Origin: Bacteroidota bacterium | Lineage (GTDB): Bacteria > Bacteroidota > Bacteroidia > Bacteroidales > GCA-2748055 | Assembly (NCBI GenBank): GCA_024244665.1 | Contig: JAAEOI010000445.1 | Span: 1-41,189, forward strand | Reading direction: 5' to 3' | Length of the DNA stretch: 41,189 nucleotides | Shown here: piece after piece, positions 1 through 7,889 of the stretch | Numbering within the stretch: the first letter of the stretch is position 1 | Layout: every line of letters begins with the position of its first letter | The notes under the pieces: model-generated | Told to the model about the DNA's origin: nothing | Seen by the model: the letters and a program-made list of their open reading frames with translations, nothing else | Databases searched by the model: none | Translations under genes and position numbers: made by a program

Positions 1-1104
1 ATTATCAAACTCTGCTGTGAAGTACTGAAGGATCAATGAGAGCTCAAGATTACTCAGGATGTTGAGGTCGAAGGATGGGCCCAGGTAGACCCCTTTCCAC
101 TCGGGGTACCAGATAGTGGCAAATCCGCCATTGAGTAGCGGCGTTATGGGATAGGTAATATTTGCGAAGAGGGACCATTCGGTAAATCCAAGGTTCTTTA
201 CGTCCAGGTTTCCTGAATAGAACTGGAGGAAACTATTCACATCCAGATCTTTTGCAAAGGCTGAATACAATCCCTCCACCTGGATCATCAGGGAGTTGGA
301 GAAGGTGTAATCGAAGCCTAAAGAGGTCATCAGGTATCCCGTCGTATCACTGAAATGGTCCAGGTCCCTGAAGTAGCTCATCTCACCACGAAACGACACC
401 GGTCCTAAATTCCCACTCCAGCCAGTTCCCAGGATCAGGTCCTCCTCCTGGTAGATTCCGCCCAGCAGCTGAATATCGAATCCAAGGGTGTTAAACCGGA
501 AGTACCCTGCTGCTGTAACACGGTTAGCACTGTCGATCTTGGCTGCCAGCTCAACGGAGGAGGCATTTCCTGTATAGTATTGGACTCTCAGGGCATCTGA
601 TCCCGGACGTTCCGGGTAGTCCACTTCAAAATAGGAGTAGGAGTTAAAAATATCGTTGGGATTCCATACAAAGGTTTGTCCCCAGTTAATCCTTTGCCTG
701 CCTGCCGTGATCTCCAGGTTTTCAAAGGTGAATTGCAACCACAATCTGTCCAGAGTTGAGGCAAGTGCATATCCGGCACTATCTCCCAGGTTGCCAGTTG
801 ATAAAAAAGTCATGTCCAGCCAGCCAGGGTCTTCTCCAAGTGCATCAGAATAGCCGGGGATTTTTTTTAAAGTATTACCGGTAATTATCCTGCTTCTGAA
901 TTGCAGGTTGCCGGTCAGCCAATCGTTGGGATAGTACATCAGGTTGAACCGGTCCTGGAGACTGTTCTCCCACAGCCAGCCGTCATCTATCCGGTAGAAC
1001 GACTGCATATCTGACAGGTAACCTTCCATGGTCAACTTATTCTGGGCATTGAGAGTGCACAAAAACAGAAGGGGAAGAATGAAAATAAGTAATACTTTCT
1101 TCAC
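1..1104 (-). CDS. Outer-membrane beta-barrel protein, 3' end outside the window
   Basis: The reading frame is open for 368 codons down to base 1, so the C-terminus is missing. I place the start at a GTG (1104-1102) because it gives a clean signal peptide: MKK, a hydrophobic stretch, then a likely cut after LNA before Gln. There is no earlier start after the ATPase stop 10 nt upstream, and the first in-frame ATG would lose the signal peptide. The mature part has alternating polar and aromatic strands and no soluble-enzyme motif, which fits a porin-like barrel of roughly the DUF1302 type. It is the last visible gene of the TetR-LolA-permease-permease-ATPase run, so a role as the outer-membrane end of that transport system is inferred. 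The exact family is uncertain. Confidence 0.72.
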   Translation of the reverse strand, partial: MKKVLLIFILPLLFLCTLNAQNKLTMEGYLSDMQSFYRIDDGWLWENSLQDRFNLMYYPNDWLTGNLQFRSRIITGNTLKKIPGYSDALGEDPGWLDMTFLSTGNLGDSAGYALASTLDRLWLQFTFENLEITAGRQRINWGQTFVWNPNDIFNSYSYFEVDYPERPGSDALRVQYYTGNASSVELAAKIDSANRVTAAGYFRFNTLGFDIQLLGGIYQEEDLILGTGWSGNLGPVSFRGEMSYFRDLDHFSDTTGYLMTSLGFDYTFSNSLMIQVEGLYSAFAKDLDVNSFLQFYSGNLDVKNLGFTEWSLFANITYPITPLLNGGFATIWYPEWKGVYLGPSFDLNILSNLELSLILQYFTAEFDN

Positions 1105-1114
1105 TTCAACAAGC

Positions 1115-1801
1115 TTAATCCTTACGATCATCGGCGATTACCTTTCCATCCTCTACGGTTATGACCCTCCTGGCCTTCTTGACCACCCGGGCATCGTGGG
1201 TGGAGAAGATAAAGGTGATCCCCTCCTCCTTATTCAACTGTTCCATGATGTCGAGCAGGGTCTCTGTTGATTTGGAATCCAGATTGGCGGTTGGCTCATC
1301 GGCCAGCACAAACTTGGGTTTGGAAGCCAGCGCCCTGGCCACAGCCACACGTTGTTGCTGTCCGCCTGAAAGCTTGGAGGGCCTGCTATTGACCCGGTCC
1401 TGCAGGCCAACGGCCTTCAGCAGCTCCAGTGTGCGCTGATCCTTCTCCTTCTTGTCCCATTTCTGAAGACTCATGATAAACTCCACATTCTCTTTGGCGG
1501 TGAGAACGGGTATCAGGTTATAGGACTGGAAGACAAAACCGATGTTCCGCATGCGGAAATCGATAAGCGCCGAAGATTTAAGTCCGGCCAGGTTGGTATG
1601 ATCCACCATGATCTCTCCCGAGGTAGGCGTATCGAGTCCGCCGATCATGTTCAGCAGGGTGGTTTTACCCGATCCCGAAGGACCTACGATGGCGGCAAAT
1701 TCACCCTTTTCAAAATCGAGGGAGACCCCGTTTACGGCGTGCACTTTTACTTCTGAACTGTTGTATACCTTGTGTACATTCTTAATCTCTAATATTTTCA
1801 T
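1115..1801 (-). CDS. ABC transporter ATP-binding protein, LolD/MacB type
   Basis: A 228-residue stand-alone ATPase, the usual LolD/FtsE length. Visible motifs are Walker A GPSGSGKT (about residues 40-47), a Q-loop in VFQSYNL (about 90-96), the ABC signature LSGGQQQ (144-150), Walker B FVLADE (165-169 plus E) and the switch His in STHD (about 202). This family powers FtsX-type permeases that extract lipoproteins or push substrates across the periplasm without moving them through the inner membrane. It lies 81 nt after the second permease and 10 nt before the barrel gene. The cargo is unknown. Being next to two permeases and a LolA-like carrier points to lipid or lipoprotein export rather than the MacB antibiotic type. 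Confidence 0.93.
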   Translation of the reverse strand: MKILEIKNVHKVYNSSEVKVHAVNGVSLDFEKGEFAAIVGPSGSGKTTLLNMIGGLDTPTSGEIMVDHTNLAGLKSSALIDFRMRNIGFVFQSYNLIPVLTAKENVEFIMSLQKWDKKEKDQRTLELLKAVGLQDRVNSRPSKLSGGQQQRVAVARALASKPKFVLADEPTANLDSKSTETLLDIMEQLNKEEGITFIFSTHDARVVKKARRVITVEDGKVIADDRKD

Positions 1802-1813
1802 GTCTATTTATTT

Positions 1814-1845
1814 TCTACTACCAAACTATTCTACTACCAAACTAT
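1814..1845. repeat. 16-bp perfect tandem duplication between permease and ATPase genes
   Basis: TCTACTACCAAACTAT occurs twice head to tail in the 81-nt gap upstream of the ATPase start. It lies outside coding sequence and could be slipped-strand duplication or a tuned leader. No function is visible. Confidence 0.7.
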
Positions 1846-1882
1846 TTTACTTCATAACTAAGAACCGAATGGCCGGAACCTG

Positions 1883-3310
1883 CTATTCGGTTCGCAACGC
1901 CTCTGCAGGATCCAGCTTCAGGGCTTTTACGGCCGGGTATATGGAGGAAAGGATCCCGGTGATGATGATCAGGACTGTAACAGTGATAAAAAATGAGGTG
2001 GATATTACGGGATAGATATGAGCGGGATAGCCCATGGCTTCGAAGCCTTCGGCATACGAGGTGAAATTGATCCCGTTTTTGGAGGTCATTCCTATCAAAA
2101 TCTTACTGATAAACATACCAACCACCCCTCCCACAAGAGAGAGAAAAACAGATTCCAGCATGATCATGTTAAATACCCGTTTCTTATTCATCCCGATGGC
2201 GGTAAGCATTCCCAGCTCCTTGGTCCGTTCCAGGACCACCATCAGCATGGTGTTTACGATACCGAATGCCAGGGCGGCCAGGATAATAACCATGAAGATG
2301 GCGTAGAATTTCTGAACCATATCGGTCATCATGGCCAGGTCGGGCTGAATCTCTTTCCAGTGCATTACCTCCAGGCCAGGGAGTTTTTCGGCCAGCGAAG
2401 CGCTTACTTCCCCGGTCGATTCAAGGTCATCCAGGCGAACAATGATCTGGTGGCAATCGCTCGTCGCCATTCCTGTCAGCTGTGCCAGATCCTCATTTTT
2501 TACCAGTACCTGAGTCATTTCAAACATACTGTTCTTGATGTCATAGATTCCGGCAATCCGGAATACGGCTCCAGTCTGTACCTGCTCACTGTCCAGGAAG
2601 GTGAGGGTCATCTTCGAACGTGCCCTGAAAGACCATGCCTCCTCTTTGATCCTTGCTCCGAATTCATGTTGCTCCTTCATGCTGAGTACGCCTTTCACCT
2701 CCTTTTTAAAGACCTTTTCACTTTTAAAACGCACTCCGGTGAAAGGGGAGAGTTTTTCCAGAACCTCCGGTGTTACCTCCCTGGCAGCCAGGCTGTCGAG
2801 CACATTTTTATCAATTCGATAGCGGATGATGTTGAGCTCTTTTGCAAGTGCCTCTCCGATGTATGCAAGGGGGTAGCTTCTATCCTTCTCAAAAAAGTCA
2901 CCCGTCTCCGGGATGGTGGTTTCATAAAGCTGCAATACTTCTTTTTCGCGCTGTGGATCAATTCCCAGTATCTGTACGCCGGTACTTTTAGCGGCTGTAT
3001 TGGCCATCCCGGTAATTACAATCCTGGGCGCTATCGCACTCACACCTTCTGTTTCCTGAATGGAGGAAAGGACCTGTTCAGGATTTGGTATGGTCAGCTG
3101 AATATCGTAGTTATCCCGAAAGCCGGGATCATTGATATGTACATGACCAATTTCTTCATTCAGGGCAGAATCCACCTTTTGTTCAATGGCTCCGTTCATG
3201 ACGGCTATTGCAAATACGCCCCCGAAGATCCCAATGGTGATTGAAATAATCACCACCAGGCTGCGAACTTTGTTCCGCCAGACGTTTTTCCATGCTGTTT
3301 TCCAGATCAT
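1883..3310 (-). CDS. ABC transporter permease, FtsX/LolE type (second of pair)
   Basis: A 475-residue inner-membrane permease. It has one transmembrane helix near residues 14-38, a large periplasmic domain (about 40-330, MacB_PCD-like) and three helices near 333-357, 378-403 and 438-463, the classic FtsX/LolC-E topology. The tail ends in the family-typical ...LDPAEALRTE. Its N-terminus (WKNVWRNKVRS) matches the same region of the neighbouring permease (WRNLWRNRRRT), so the two are paralogues and probably form a heterodimer as LolC and LolE do. It starts 11 nt after the first permease stops and is followed by the ATPase. Substrate unknown; assignment to the LolCDE-like branch comes from the context with a LolA-like protein. 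Confidence 0.9.
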   Translation of the reverse strand: MIWKTAWKNVWRNKVRSLVVIISITIGIFGGVFAIAVMNGAIEQKVDSALNEEIGHVHINDPGFRDNYDIQLTIPNPEQVLSSIQETEGVSAIAPRIVITGMANTAAKSTGVQILGIDPQREKEVLQLYETTIPETGDFFEKDRSYPLAYIGEALAKELNIIRYRIDKNVLDSLAAREVTPEVLEKLSPFTGVRFKSEKVFKKEVKGVLSMKEQHEFGARIKEEAWSFRARSKMTLTFLDSEQVQTGAVFRIAGIYDIKNSMFEMTQVLVKNEDLAQLTGMATSDCHQIIVRLDDLESTGEVSASLAEKLPGLEVMHWKEIQPDLAMMTDMVQKFYAIFMVIILAALAFGIVNTMLMVVLERTKELGMLTAIGMNKKRVFNMIMLESVFLSLVGGVVGMFISKILIGMTSKNGINFTSYAEGFEAMGYPAHIYPVISTSFFITVTVLIIITGILSSIYPAVKALKLDPAEALRTE

Positions 3311-3321
3311 ATTATATTGTA

Positions 3322-4737
3322 TTATGCTCTTAAAGCGTTTACCAGGTTCATTCCGAAAATTTTTCTCATTGGATATCCAATGGCCACAAGTACCATGACC
3401 ACCACAATCAGTATTTGTGATATGTAGTAGCGGTCAATGGACCAGAAAGCAATTTTTGGCTCCATCCCGTATTCCTCGAACATCTTTGCGGCTTCTCCTT
3501 TGAACACAATTGGATGCTCTACCCCATACAGGATGATGATTGAGGCCACGAAGCCCCCTGCCAGGATTCCTAACAATCCGATAAACAGCATCTCAAGAGT
3601 CATAACGGAGGCCAGCTTTTTCTTTTGCATTCCGATGGCTACCAGCACACCAAATTCTCTTTTGCGTTCCGCAGTCAGCATCAGCACTGTGCCAAAAACC
3701 CCAAAGGCAATCACCAGGTAGAGGATTCCCAGCAGGATCTGCCCACCCTTATCATCGGCATCCATCTGGGAGACCATTACTTCATTCATCTCCCGCCACT
3801 CCATAACCTTCTGGTCTTCAGATACCTGGGCGCTGATCCTTTGCACAGTCTGTGCAATGGCTTTGTCGCCGTTGTCATTCACCGCCAGGGCGAGGGAGGT
3901 GAGGTTGTTTTCTGCATTGAAAAGCCCCTGGCAAACATCCAGAGGGAGATAGACGATTTTATTGTCTATATCGGGAAGGGGAATTTTCACAATTCCCTTA
4001 ATCTCGTATTTGCCAGCTGCAGTTGTGGCATGGTATCCCTGGCTGATCAGGACTATGGTGTCCCCAATACCAAGATGCAGGTATTGCGAAAGTTTGTCCC
4101 CTACCCAGACCCCGGGCTTACCCATCTGAATGGATCCATTTTCAAAAGCAGTATGTGTTTCGATGGCAGGCATCAATTCCGGGGCTGCCTTGTCAACAAT
4201 TCCAAGGTCCAGTTGCAGGCGGGAGGAGCTGGTATATGCACTGTTTTCAAAAAGGGGTGCCAGATCCTTTACTTTTTCCGGAACGTTGGGATCCTGTTTG
4301 ATTTTTTCTATTGATTCGGGCGTAAGCCGGTATTTCACCATTTTGCCTGTTACATTCGACAGATGGTTTTCTTTTTCCGGGTCCACCCCCATGACAATGA
4401 CCCCTTTTGTCTGGGGACCATTGGAAGCGAGGGCAAAGGATTCGAACCTGGGAATGGTGGCTATAACATTCTCATCGGCCAGGATCTCCGTCTCCATCTG
4501 AGAATTATAGGGGAAGGTATTATCCACAATTTTTTCATCCCAGAAATCCTTGTGCTGTACCTGAATGTATCCTGTATAGGATTCAATGGCATTTTTATAC
4601 ATGTGATCGTATGAGCCAATCTGAAGGGATCTCATGACCAGTGCAAAAAAGACAGCAAAAAAGATGGAGGCCGAAGTGATCATTGTACGACGCCTGTTTC
4701 GCCAGAGGTTCCGCCACGCAAGTTTTAAATTATTCAT
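3322..4737 (-). CDS. ABC transporter permease, FtsX/LolC type (first of pair)
   Basis: A 471-residue paralogue of the following permease with the same plan: helix near residues 18-38, an extended periplasmic domain, and three helices near 333-357, 372-400 and 440-464. The cytosolic N-terminal LAWRNLWRNRRR motif is typical of FtsX permeases. The periplasmic domain would be expected to meet the LolA-like carrier encoded 24 nt upstream. The tail NLVNALRA is again family-typical. Start ATG at 4737 gives the right N-terminus. Its role, inferred, is ATP-driven handover of a lipidated or lipid cargo from the inner membrane to the periplasmic carrier. Confidence 0.9.
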   Translation of the reverse strand: MNNLKLAWRNLWRNRRRTMITSASIFFAVFFALVMRSLQIGSYDHMYKNAIESYTGYIQVQHKDFWDEKIVDNTFPYNSQMETEILADENVIATIPRFESFALASNGPQTKGVIVMGVDPEKENHLSNVTGKMVKYRLTPESIEKIKQDPNVPEKVKDLAPLFENSAYTSSSRLQLDLGIVDKAAPELMPAIETHTAFENGSIQMGKPGVWVGDKLSQYLHLGIGDTIVLISQGYHATTAAGKYEIKGIVKIPLPDIDNKIVYLPLDVCQGLFNAENNLTSLALAVNDNGDKAIAQTVQRISAQVSEDQKVMEWREMNEVMVSQMDADDKGGQILLGILYLVIAFGVFGTVLMLTAERKREFGVLVAIGMQKKKLASVMTLEMLFIGLLGILAGGFVASIIILYGVEHPIVFKGEAAKMFEEYGMEPKIAFWSIDRYYISQILIVVVMVLVAIGYPMRKIFGMNLVNALRA

Positions 4738-4761
4738 AGCTAAATTATTACCAATTGTTAC

Positions 4762-5517
4762 TTAACGGACCCGTTTCATGTTTTGCTGAGAGAAGAAACT
4801 CTCCTTAATGGGAGCATTAAACTGGATCTCTTTGATCTCCATGATGGTCATGTGGCCCTCCTCTTCGGCAGGGATCATCTCGATCCGGGTGGGAATCAGG
4901 CGTCCGTCCATGCTTTTAATTTCGCTGCCTGTTTCGATGCGGACCAGGTAACCATCTTCGTCGTAGAGTTCCGATTTCAGGAAGAGGAAATCCTTTTTGT
5001 CAATCCACCTTATCTGGTGGCCCCAGATTACAGCAGCATCCTCTTTGGCCTCCATCCTGATCTTGTAGCATTTTATACCGTCAATTACCTCTTCACCTAC
5101 AATTTCATGGGTATAATCATTTACAACCGACGATTCCTTCAGGATATCATCGTTGGTATAATCGGACCCCATCCAGCCTTGTGACATCATAGAGGGGGGA
5201 AGCTTGATTAAACGGCTGATGGTGGGATTCCAGTTCCACATTTCAGTGTATCGTTTCAGGAATGATTGTCCTTTATCCTTTGCAGGTGCTGTGATTAGTG
5301 TCAGATTATATTCTCTGCCGCTGGTCCAGTTTTTAAAATCGAAGCTTCTCTCCCAGGTAGGTCTGACAATGGTCATGGACATCTGGCTGATGCTGGTCTT
5401 TTCGCCATTGAATTTTTCATCGGCCTTGCGGATGATCTCTTTGGGGGAGAGTTCCTGTCCCAGCATAGGGAGGATCGTTCCGGTTATGAGGATCAGAGTT
5501 AGAAGTATTGTTTTCAT
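4762..5517 (-). CDS. LolA-like outer-membrane lipoprotein-sorting protein (TP0789 family)
   Basis: A 251-residue exported protein. The signal peptide MKTILLTLILITGTILPMLG ends before Gln-Glu. The mature part carries the hallmarks of the LolA_like/TP0789 family: a GQSFLKR segment, IKLPPSMM followed by GWMGSDYTNDD, VIWGHQIRWIDKKD and a late LIPTRIEM. These proteins have the open beta-barrel fold of LolA and LolB that holds acyl chains, and are found beside MacB/LolCDE-type or RND-type exporters. Here it sits 3 nt after the TetR gene and 24 nt before the first permease, so it is probably the periplasmic shuttle of this operon. It is not the housekeeping LolA. Whether it carries lipoproteins or another lipid cannot be told. 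Confidence 0.88.
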   Translation of the reverse strand: MKTILLTLILITGTILPMLGQELSPKEIIRKADEKFNGEKTSISQMSMTIVRPTWERSFDFKNWTSGREYNLTLITAPAKDKGQSFLKRYTEMWNWNPTISRLIKLPPSMMSQGWMGSDYTNDDILKESSVVNDYTHEIVGEEVIDGIKCYKIRMEAKEDAAVIWGHQIRWIDKKDFLFLKSELYDEDGYLVRIETGSEIKSMDGRLIPTRIEMIPAEEEGHMTIMEIKEIQFNAPIKESFFSQQNMKRVR

Positions 5518-5520
5518 TGC

Positions 5521-6144
5521 TTAATATTTTGAACTATTCAATTGAGTTTTTTTGGTAAACATTCCGATGACACGCTCCTCAAAAGAGCGGAGCAGCTCAT
5601 CCGGCAACTCAGCACTGGGGTAGGCGTAGACTATGAGAATCCCGAAACCCTCTATCAGAGCCGAGAAGGTTAGCATCTCCAGGGCAGGGTCCTCAAAACC
5701 CATCCCAGTGAAATATTCCATCAACATGGGGCCATATTCATCCATTACATTGCTGAAAGGCTTTCCTTCCAGGAACTCTTTGACACCGGGTTGAAGTACA
5801 ATGTTGATATATAGAATCCAGAACTGCTGATTTTCCCTGATACTGGAAAATACTTTCCTAATGAATCCTTCAAGCTCCTCAGTGGTCAGCACCCCATCAT
5901 GGTTGGGATCAAAATAGTCCAAAGAATCACTTATGCCATTTTCAATGATGGTCAACAGCAGGGCCTCTTTACTTTCAAAATAGTTGTACATTAAACCCTT
6001 GGAAATGCCTGCATAGCTGGCAAGCTGAGCAATGGAACAGTTTGCATACCCCTTCCTGACAAAGAGTTCCAGGGCAGCATTCATAATCTGCTGCCGGCGC
6101 GATTCGCGCATCTCTTCAAACTGCTCCTGTGTGCGTGGTGACAT
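5521..6144 (-). CDS. TetR/AcrR-family regulator with an EF-hand-like insert
   Basis: A 207-residue repressor if started at ATG 6144. The frame stays open further upstream, but the operator at 6156-6169 lies there and the TetR N-terminus aligns from this start. The helix-turn-helix is clear around residues 17-62 (RQQIMNAALELFVRKGY ... SIAQLASYAGISKGLMYNYF). After it, residues 79-90 read DPNHDGVLTTEE, a full match to the 12-residue EF-hand calcium loop (acidic or polar at 1, 3, 5, Gly 6, hydrophobic 8, Glu 12). The C-terminal ligand domain shows no other recognisable motif. It is the first gene of the envelope operon, 3 nt before the LolA-like gene, and probably represses itself and that operon. 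Confidence 0.9.
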   Translation of the reverse strand: MSPRTQEQFEEMRESRRQQIMNAALELFVRKGYANCSIAQLASYAGISKGLMYNYFESKEALLLTIIENGISDSLDYFDPNHDGVLTTEELEGFIRKVFSSIRENQQFWILYINIVLQPGVKEFLEGKPFSNVMDEYGPMLMEYFTGMGFEDPALEMLTFSALIEGFGILIVYAYPSAELPDELLRSFEERVIGMFTKKTQLNSSKY

Positions 6145-6155
6145 AAATTTATGAC

Positions 6156-6169
6156 TGACCGTTCGGTCA
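6156..6169. promoter_or_regulatory. Palindromic operator, probable TetR-family binding site
   Basis: TGACCGTTCGGTCA has perfect 6-bp arms (TGACCG/CGGTCA) around a two-base centre. It lies 11 nt upstream of the TetR-family start codon in the divergent gap to the sigma-factor gene, the expected place for an autoregulatory TetR operator. It could also affect the divergent gene. Binding is inferred. Confidence 0.7.
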
Positions 6170-6279
6170 AAGATAATATTAATGTGATACGAAATACAAA
6201 TATTTTCGAATTTATTTTCACTTTTACCTGTAACTTTCTGAGATCGACTTCGTCTTATGATCACTAACACCAGTTTTTA

Positions 6280-6765
6280 ATGACGGTTGAAGAGTACAAC
6301 AAGGCAGTTGATACATATGCCGATAACCTCTACAGGTTTGTTCTGAAGAACCTGAAGGATGAACATATGTCGGGAGATATTGTGCAGGAGACCTACGAGA
6401 AGTTGTGGATGAAGCTGGAAGGAGTCTCCTCCCTGAAGGTAAAAACCTACCTGTTTACCACCGCCTATCATACCATGATTGATTACATACGGAAAGAGAA
6501 GCGGTATGCCGGTATTGATCCGGCGGGGTTGATGGAGCATTCCCATTCGGGACACTATTCAGACCTGGCCGAGGTGCTTGAGAAAGCAGTAGGTAATCTG
6601 CCAGAGGACCAGAAAGCTGTGGTGATGCTCAGGGATTATGAGGGCTATTCCTACCGTGAGATTGCAGAAATTACTTGCCTGTCGGAATCCCAGGTTAAGG
6701 TCTACATATACAGGGCCAGGATCTACCTGAAGAATTATATAGGGAGCCTGGAACAGGTTATTTGA
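6280..6765 (+). CDS. ECF-type RNA polymerase sigma factor
   Basis: A 161-residue group 4 sigma factor. Region 2 covers about residues 10-75 (AGDI-like SGDIVQETYEKLWMKL and the FTTAYHTMIDYIRKEKR promoter-melting helix). Region 4 covers about 100-155 (LPEDQKAVVMLRDYEGYSYREIAEI ... SESQVKVYIYRARIYL, the -35 recognition helix-turn-helix). The linker between them is short, as usual for ECF factors. The next gene begins 7 nt downstream and encodes a single-pass membrane protein that looks like its anti-sigma factor. It is transcribed divergently from the TetR operon. The stimulus is unknown; control of envelope genes is likely for this family in Bacteroidota. Confidence 0.93.
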   Translation: MTVEEYNKAVDTYADNLYRFVLKNLKDEHMSGDIVQETYEKLWMKLEGVSSLKVKTYLFTTAYHTMIDYIRKEKRYAGIDPAGLMEHSHSGHYSDLAEVLEKAVGNLPEDQKAVVMLRDYEGYSYREIAEITCLSESQVKVYIYRARIYLKNYIGSLEQVI

Positions 6766-6772
6766 TGAAAAA

Positions 6773-7825
6773 ATGGAGGTAAACAGGGATAATTACGAAG
6801 CGTGGCTCCTTGATCTGATCGAGGGGAGGCTGACTGCAGAGCAGGTACAGCAGGTGCGTGATTTCCTGTTGCTGAATCCCCATTGTACCGTGAACCTTGA
6901 TGAAATTGAGCCCTGGGTGCTTGAAAAGGAAACCATATCCTTTGCCGGAAAGCCAGGTCTCAGGAGAGTACTGCCCGATCAGGATTCCATGTTATCGGAG
7001 AGCGGGTTTGATCTCTTTTCCATTGCCAGGATGGAGGGGGATCTAAGCGATCGCCAGGTTGAGGATCATCAGCGCCTCCTTGAGAGCGATGATGAAAAGC
7101 TGAAGGAGTGGCAGGCATGGAAAAGGACAAGGCTTGTTGGAGAGGCCGTTCCCTTCAAAGGCAAAAGAGACTTGAAGAGGAGATCTGCTCCCCGTTCAAG
7201 GGTGATATGGATCAGTGTAGCTTCTGTGGCGGCAGCCATCACACTGTTTTTTGCCATTTTTACGGCCGACCAGGGCTTGACGGGTCCCGAAGAGGCCCTT
7301 CCGGTTGAAGCTGAAGTGGAACTTCCGGAATCAAACGGGGTAGTACCGGTAACTACAGAGGAGTCTGTTACGGAACAGTCCCCTGCAATTATGGCCAGTG
7401 AGCCTGCAATACTCATCATCAGGAAGCACCATGATCCCCCTGAACTGACCGGTGAGAAAAAGGATACTGTCCCTGTCGGTATTCAGGAGGAGAAATTGCG
7501 TCCCGGGCCGCTTAAGGTTGCCATGCTGGAGACAGTATTTATGAATCAGACTGAAGAGGGGATCTATGACAGGATTGAGCCGCTCGACCTCCCGCCTCTG
7601 CCAGTTTATACTGAGAAAGGAATAAGGCCGTTCTATCGTGAATTTCTGGATGAGAGGGATATTTCTCTGCTGACCATCGCAAATGCCGGAATTGAGGGGA
7701 TCAACTTCCTGGCAGGATCTGATTTTTCACTAGATCTTTCAAGGGATGGTAAGGGTGATGTGTCAGGATTCAGATTCAGGTCCGAGAGGCTTTCGGTGGA
7801 TACACCCGTCAAAAAGCAAGAATAA
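6773..7825 (+). CDS. Probable anti-sigma factor, single-pass membrane protein
   Basis: A 350-residue protein with no enzyme motif. The cytosolic half holds two copies of a short helical motif, WLLDLIEGRLTAEQVQQVRDFL near residues 11-32 and a similar FSIARMEGDLSDRQVEDHQRLL near 82-103. In Bacteroidota this pattern (EG-x-L-x-x-x-Q, then a helix) marks anti-sigma N-termini. One transmembrane helix follows at about 143-163 after a basic stretch (KRRSAPRSR), then a Glu/Pro-rich periplasmic region and a small folded tail. Its position directly after the ECF sigma gene supports the anti-sigma call. No zinc-binding HxxxCxxC motif is present, so it is not a classic ZAS protein. Confidence 0.68.
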   Translation: MEVNRDNYEAWLLDLIEGRLTAEQVQQVRDFLLLNPHCTVNLDEIEPWVLEKETISFAGKPGLRRVLPDQDSMLSESGFDLFSIARMEGDLSDRQVEDHQRLLESDDEKLKEWQAWKRTRLVGEAVPFKGKRDLKRRSAPRSRVIWISVASVAAAITLFFAIFTADQGLTGPEEALPVEAEVELPESNGVVPVTTEESVTEQSPAIMASEPAILIIRKHHDPPELTGEKKDTVPVGIQEEKLRPGPLKVAMLETVFMNQTEEGIYDRIEPLDLPPLPVYTEKGIRPFYREFLDERDISLLTIANAGIEGINFLAGSDFSLDLSRDGKGDVSGFRFRSERLSVDTPVKKQE

Positions 7826-7889
7826 TCTCCTTTTTGTGCAACCTACAGTTCGGTAGCTTGTCTTTATTACAAAATCAAAAGCGAATATC

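Noticed and set aside
2018..3244. Long 408-codon open frame on the plus strand
   Set aside because: It lies opposite the second FtsX permease, has low-complexity His/Gln-rich sequence without any motif, and is the mirror effect of codon bias.
3625..4314. 229-codon plus-strand open frame
   Set aside because: Antisense to the first permease, which has full family features; no independent motif.
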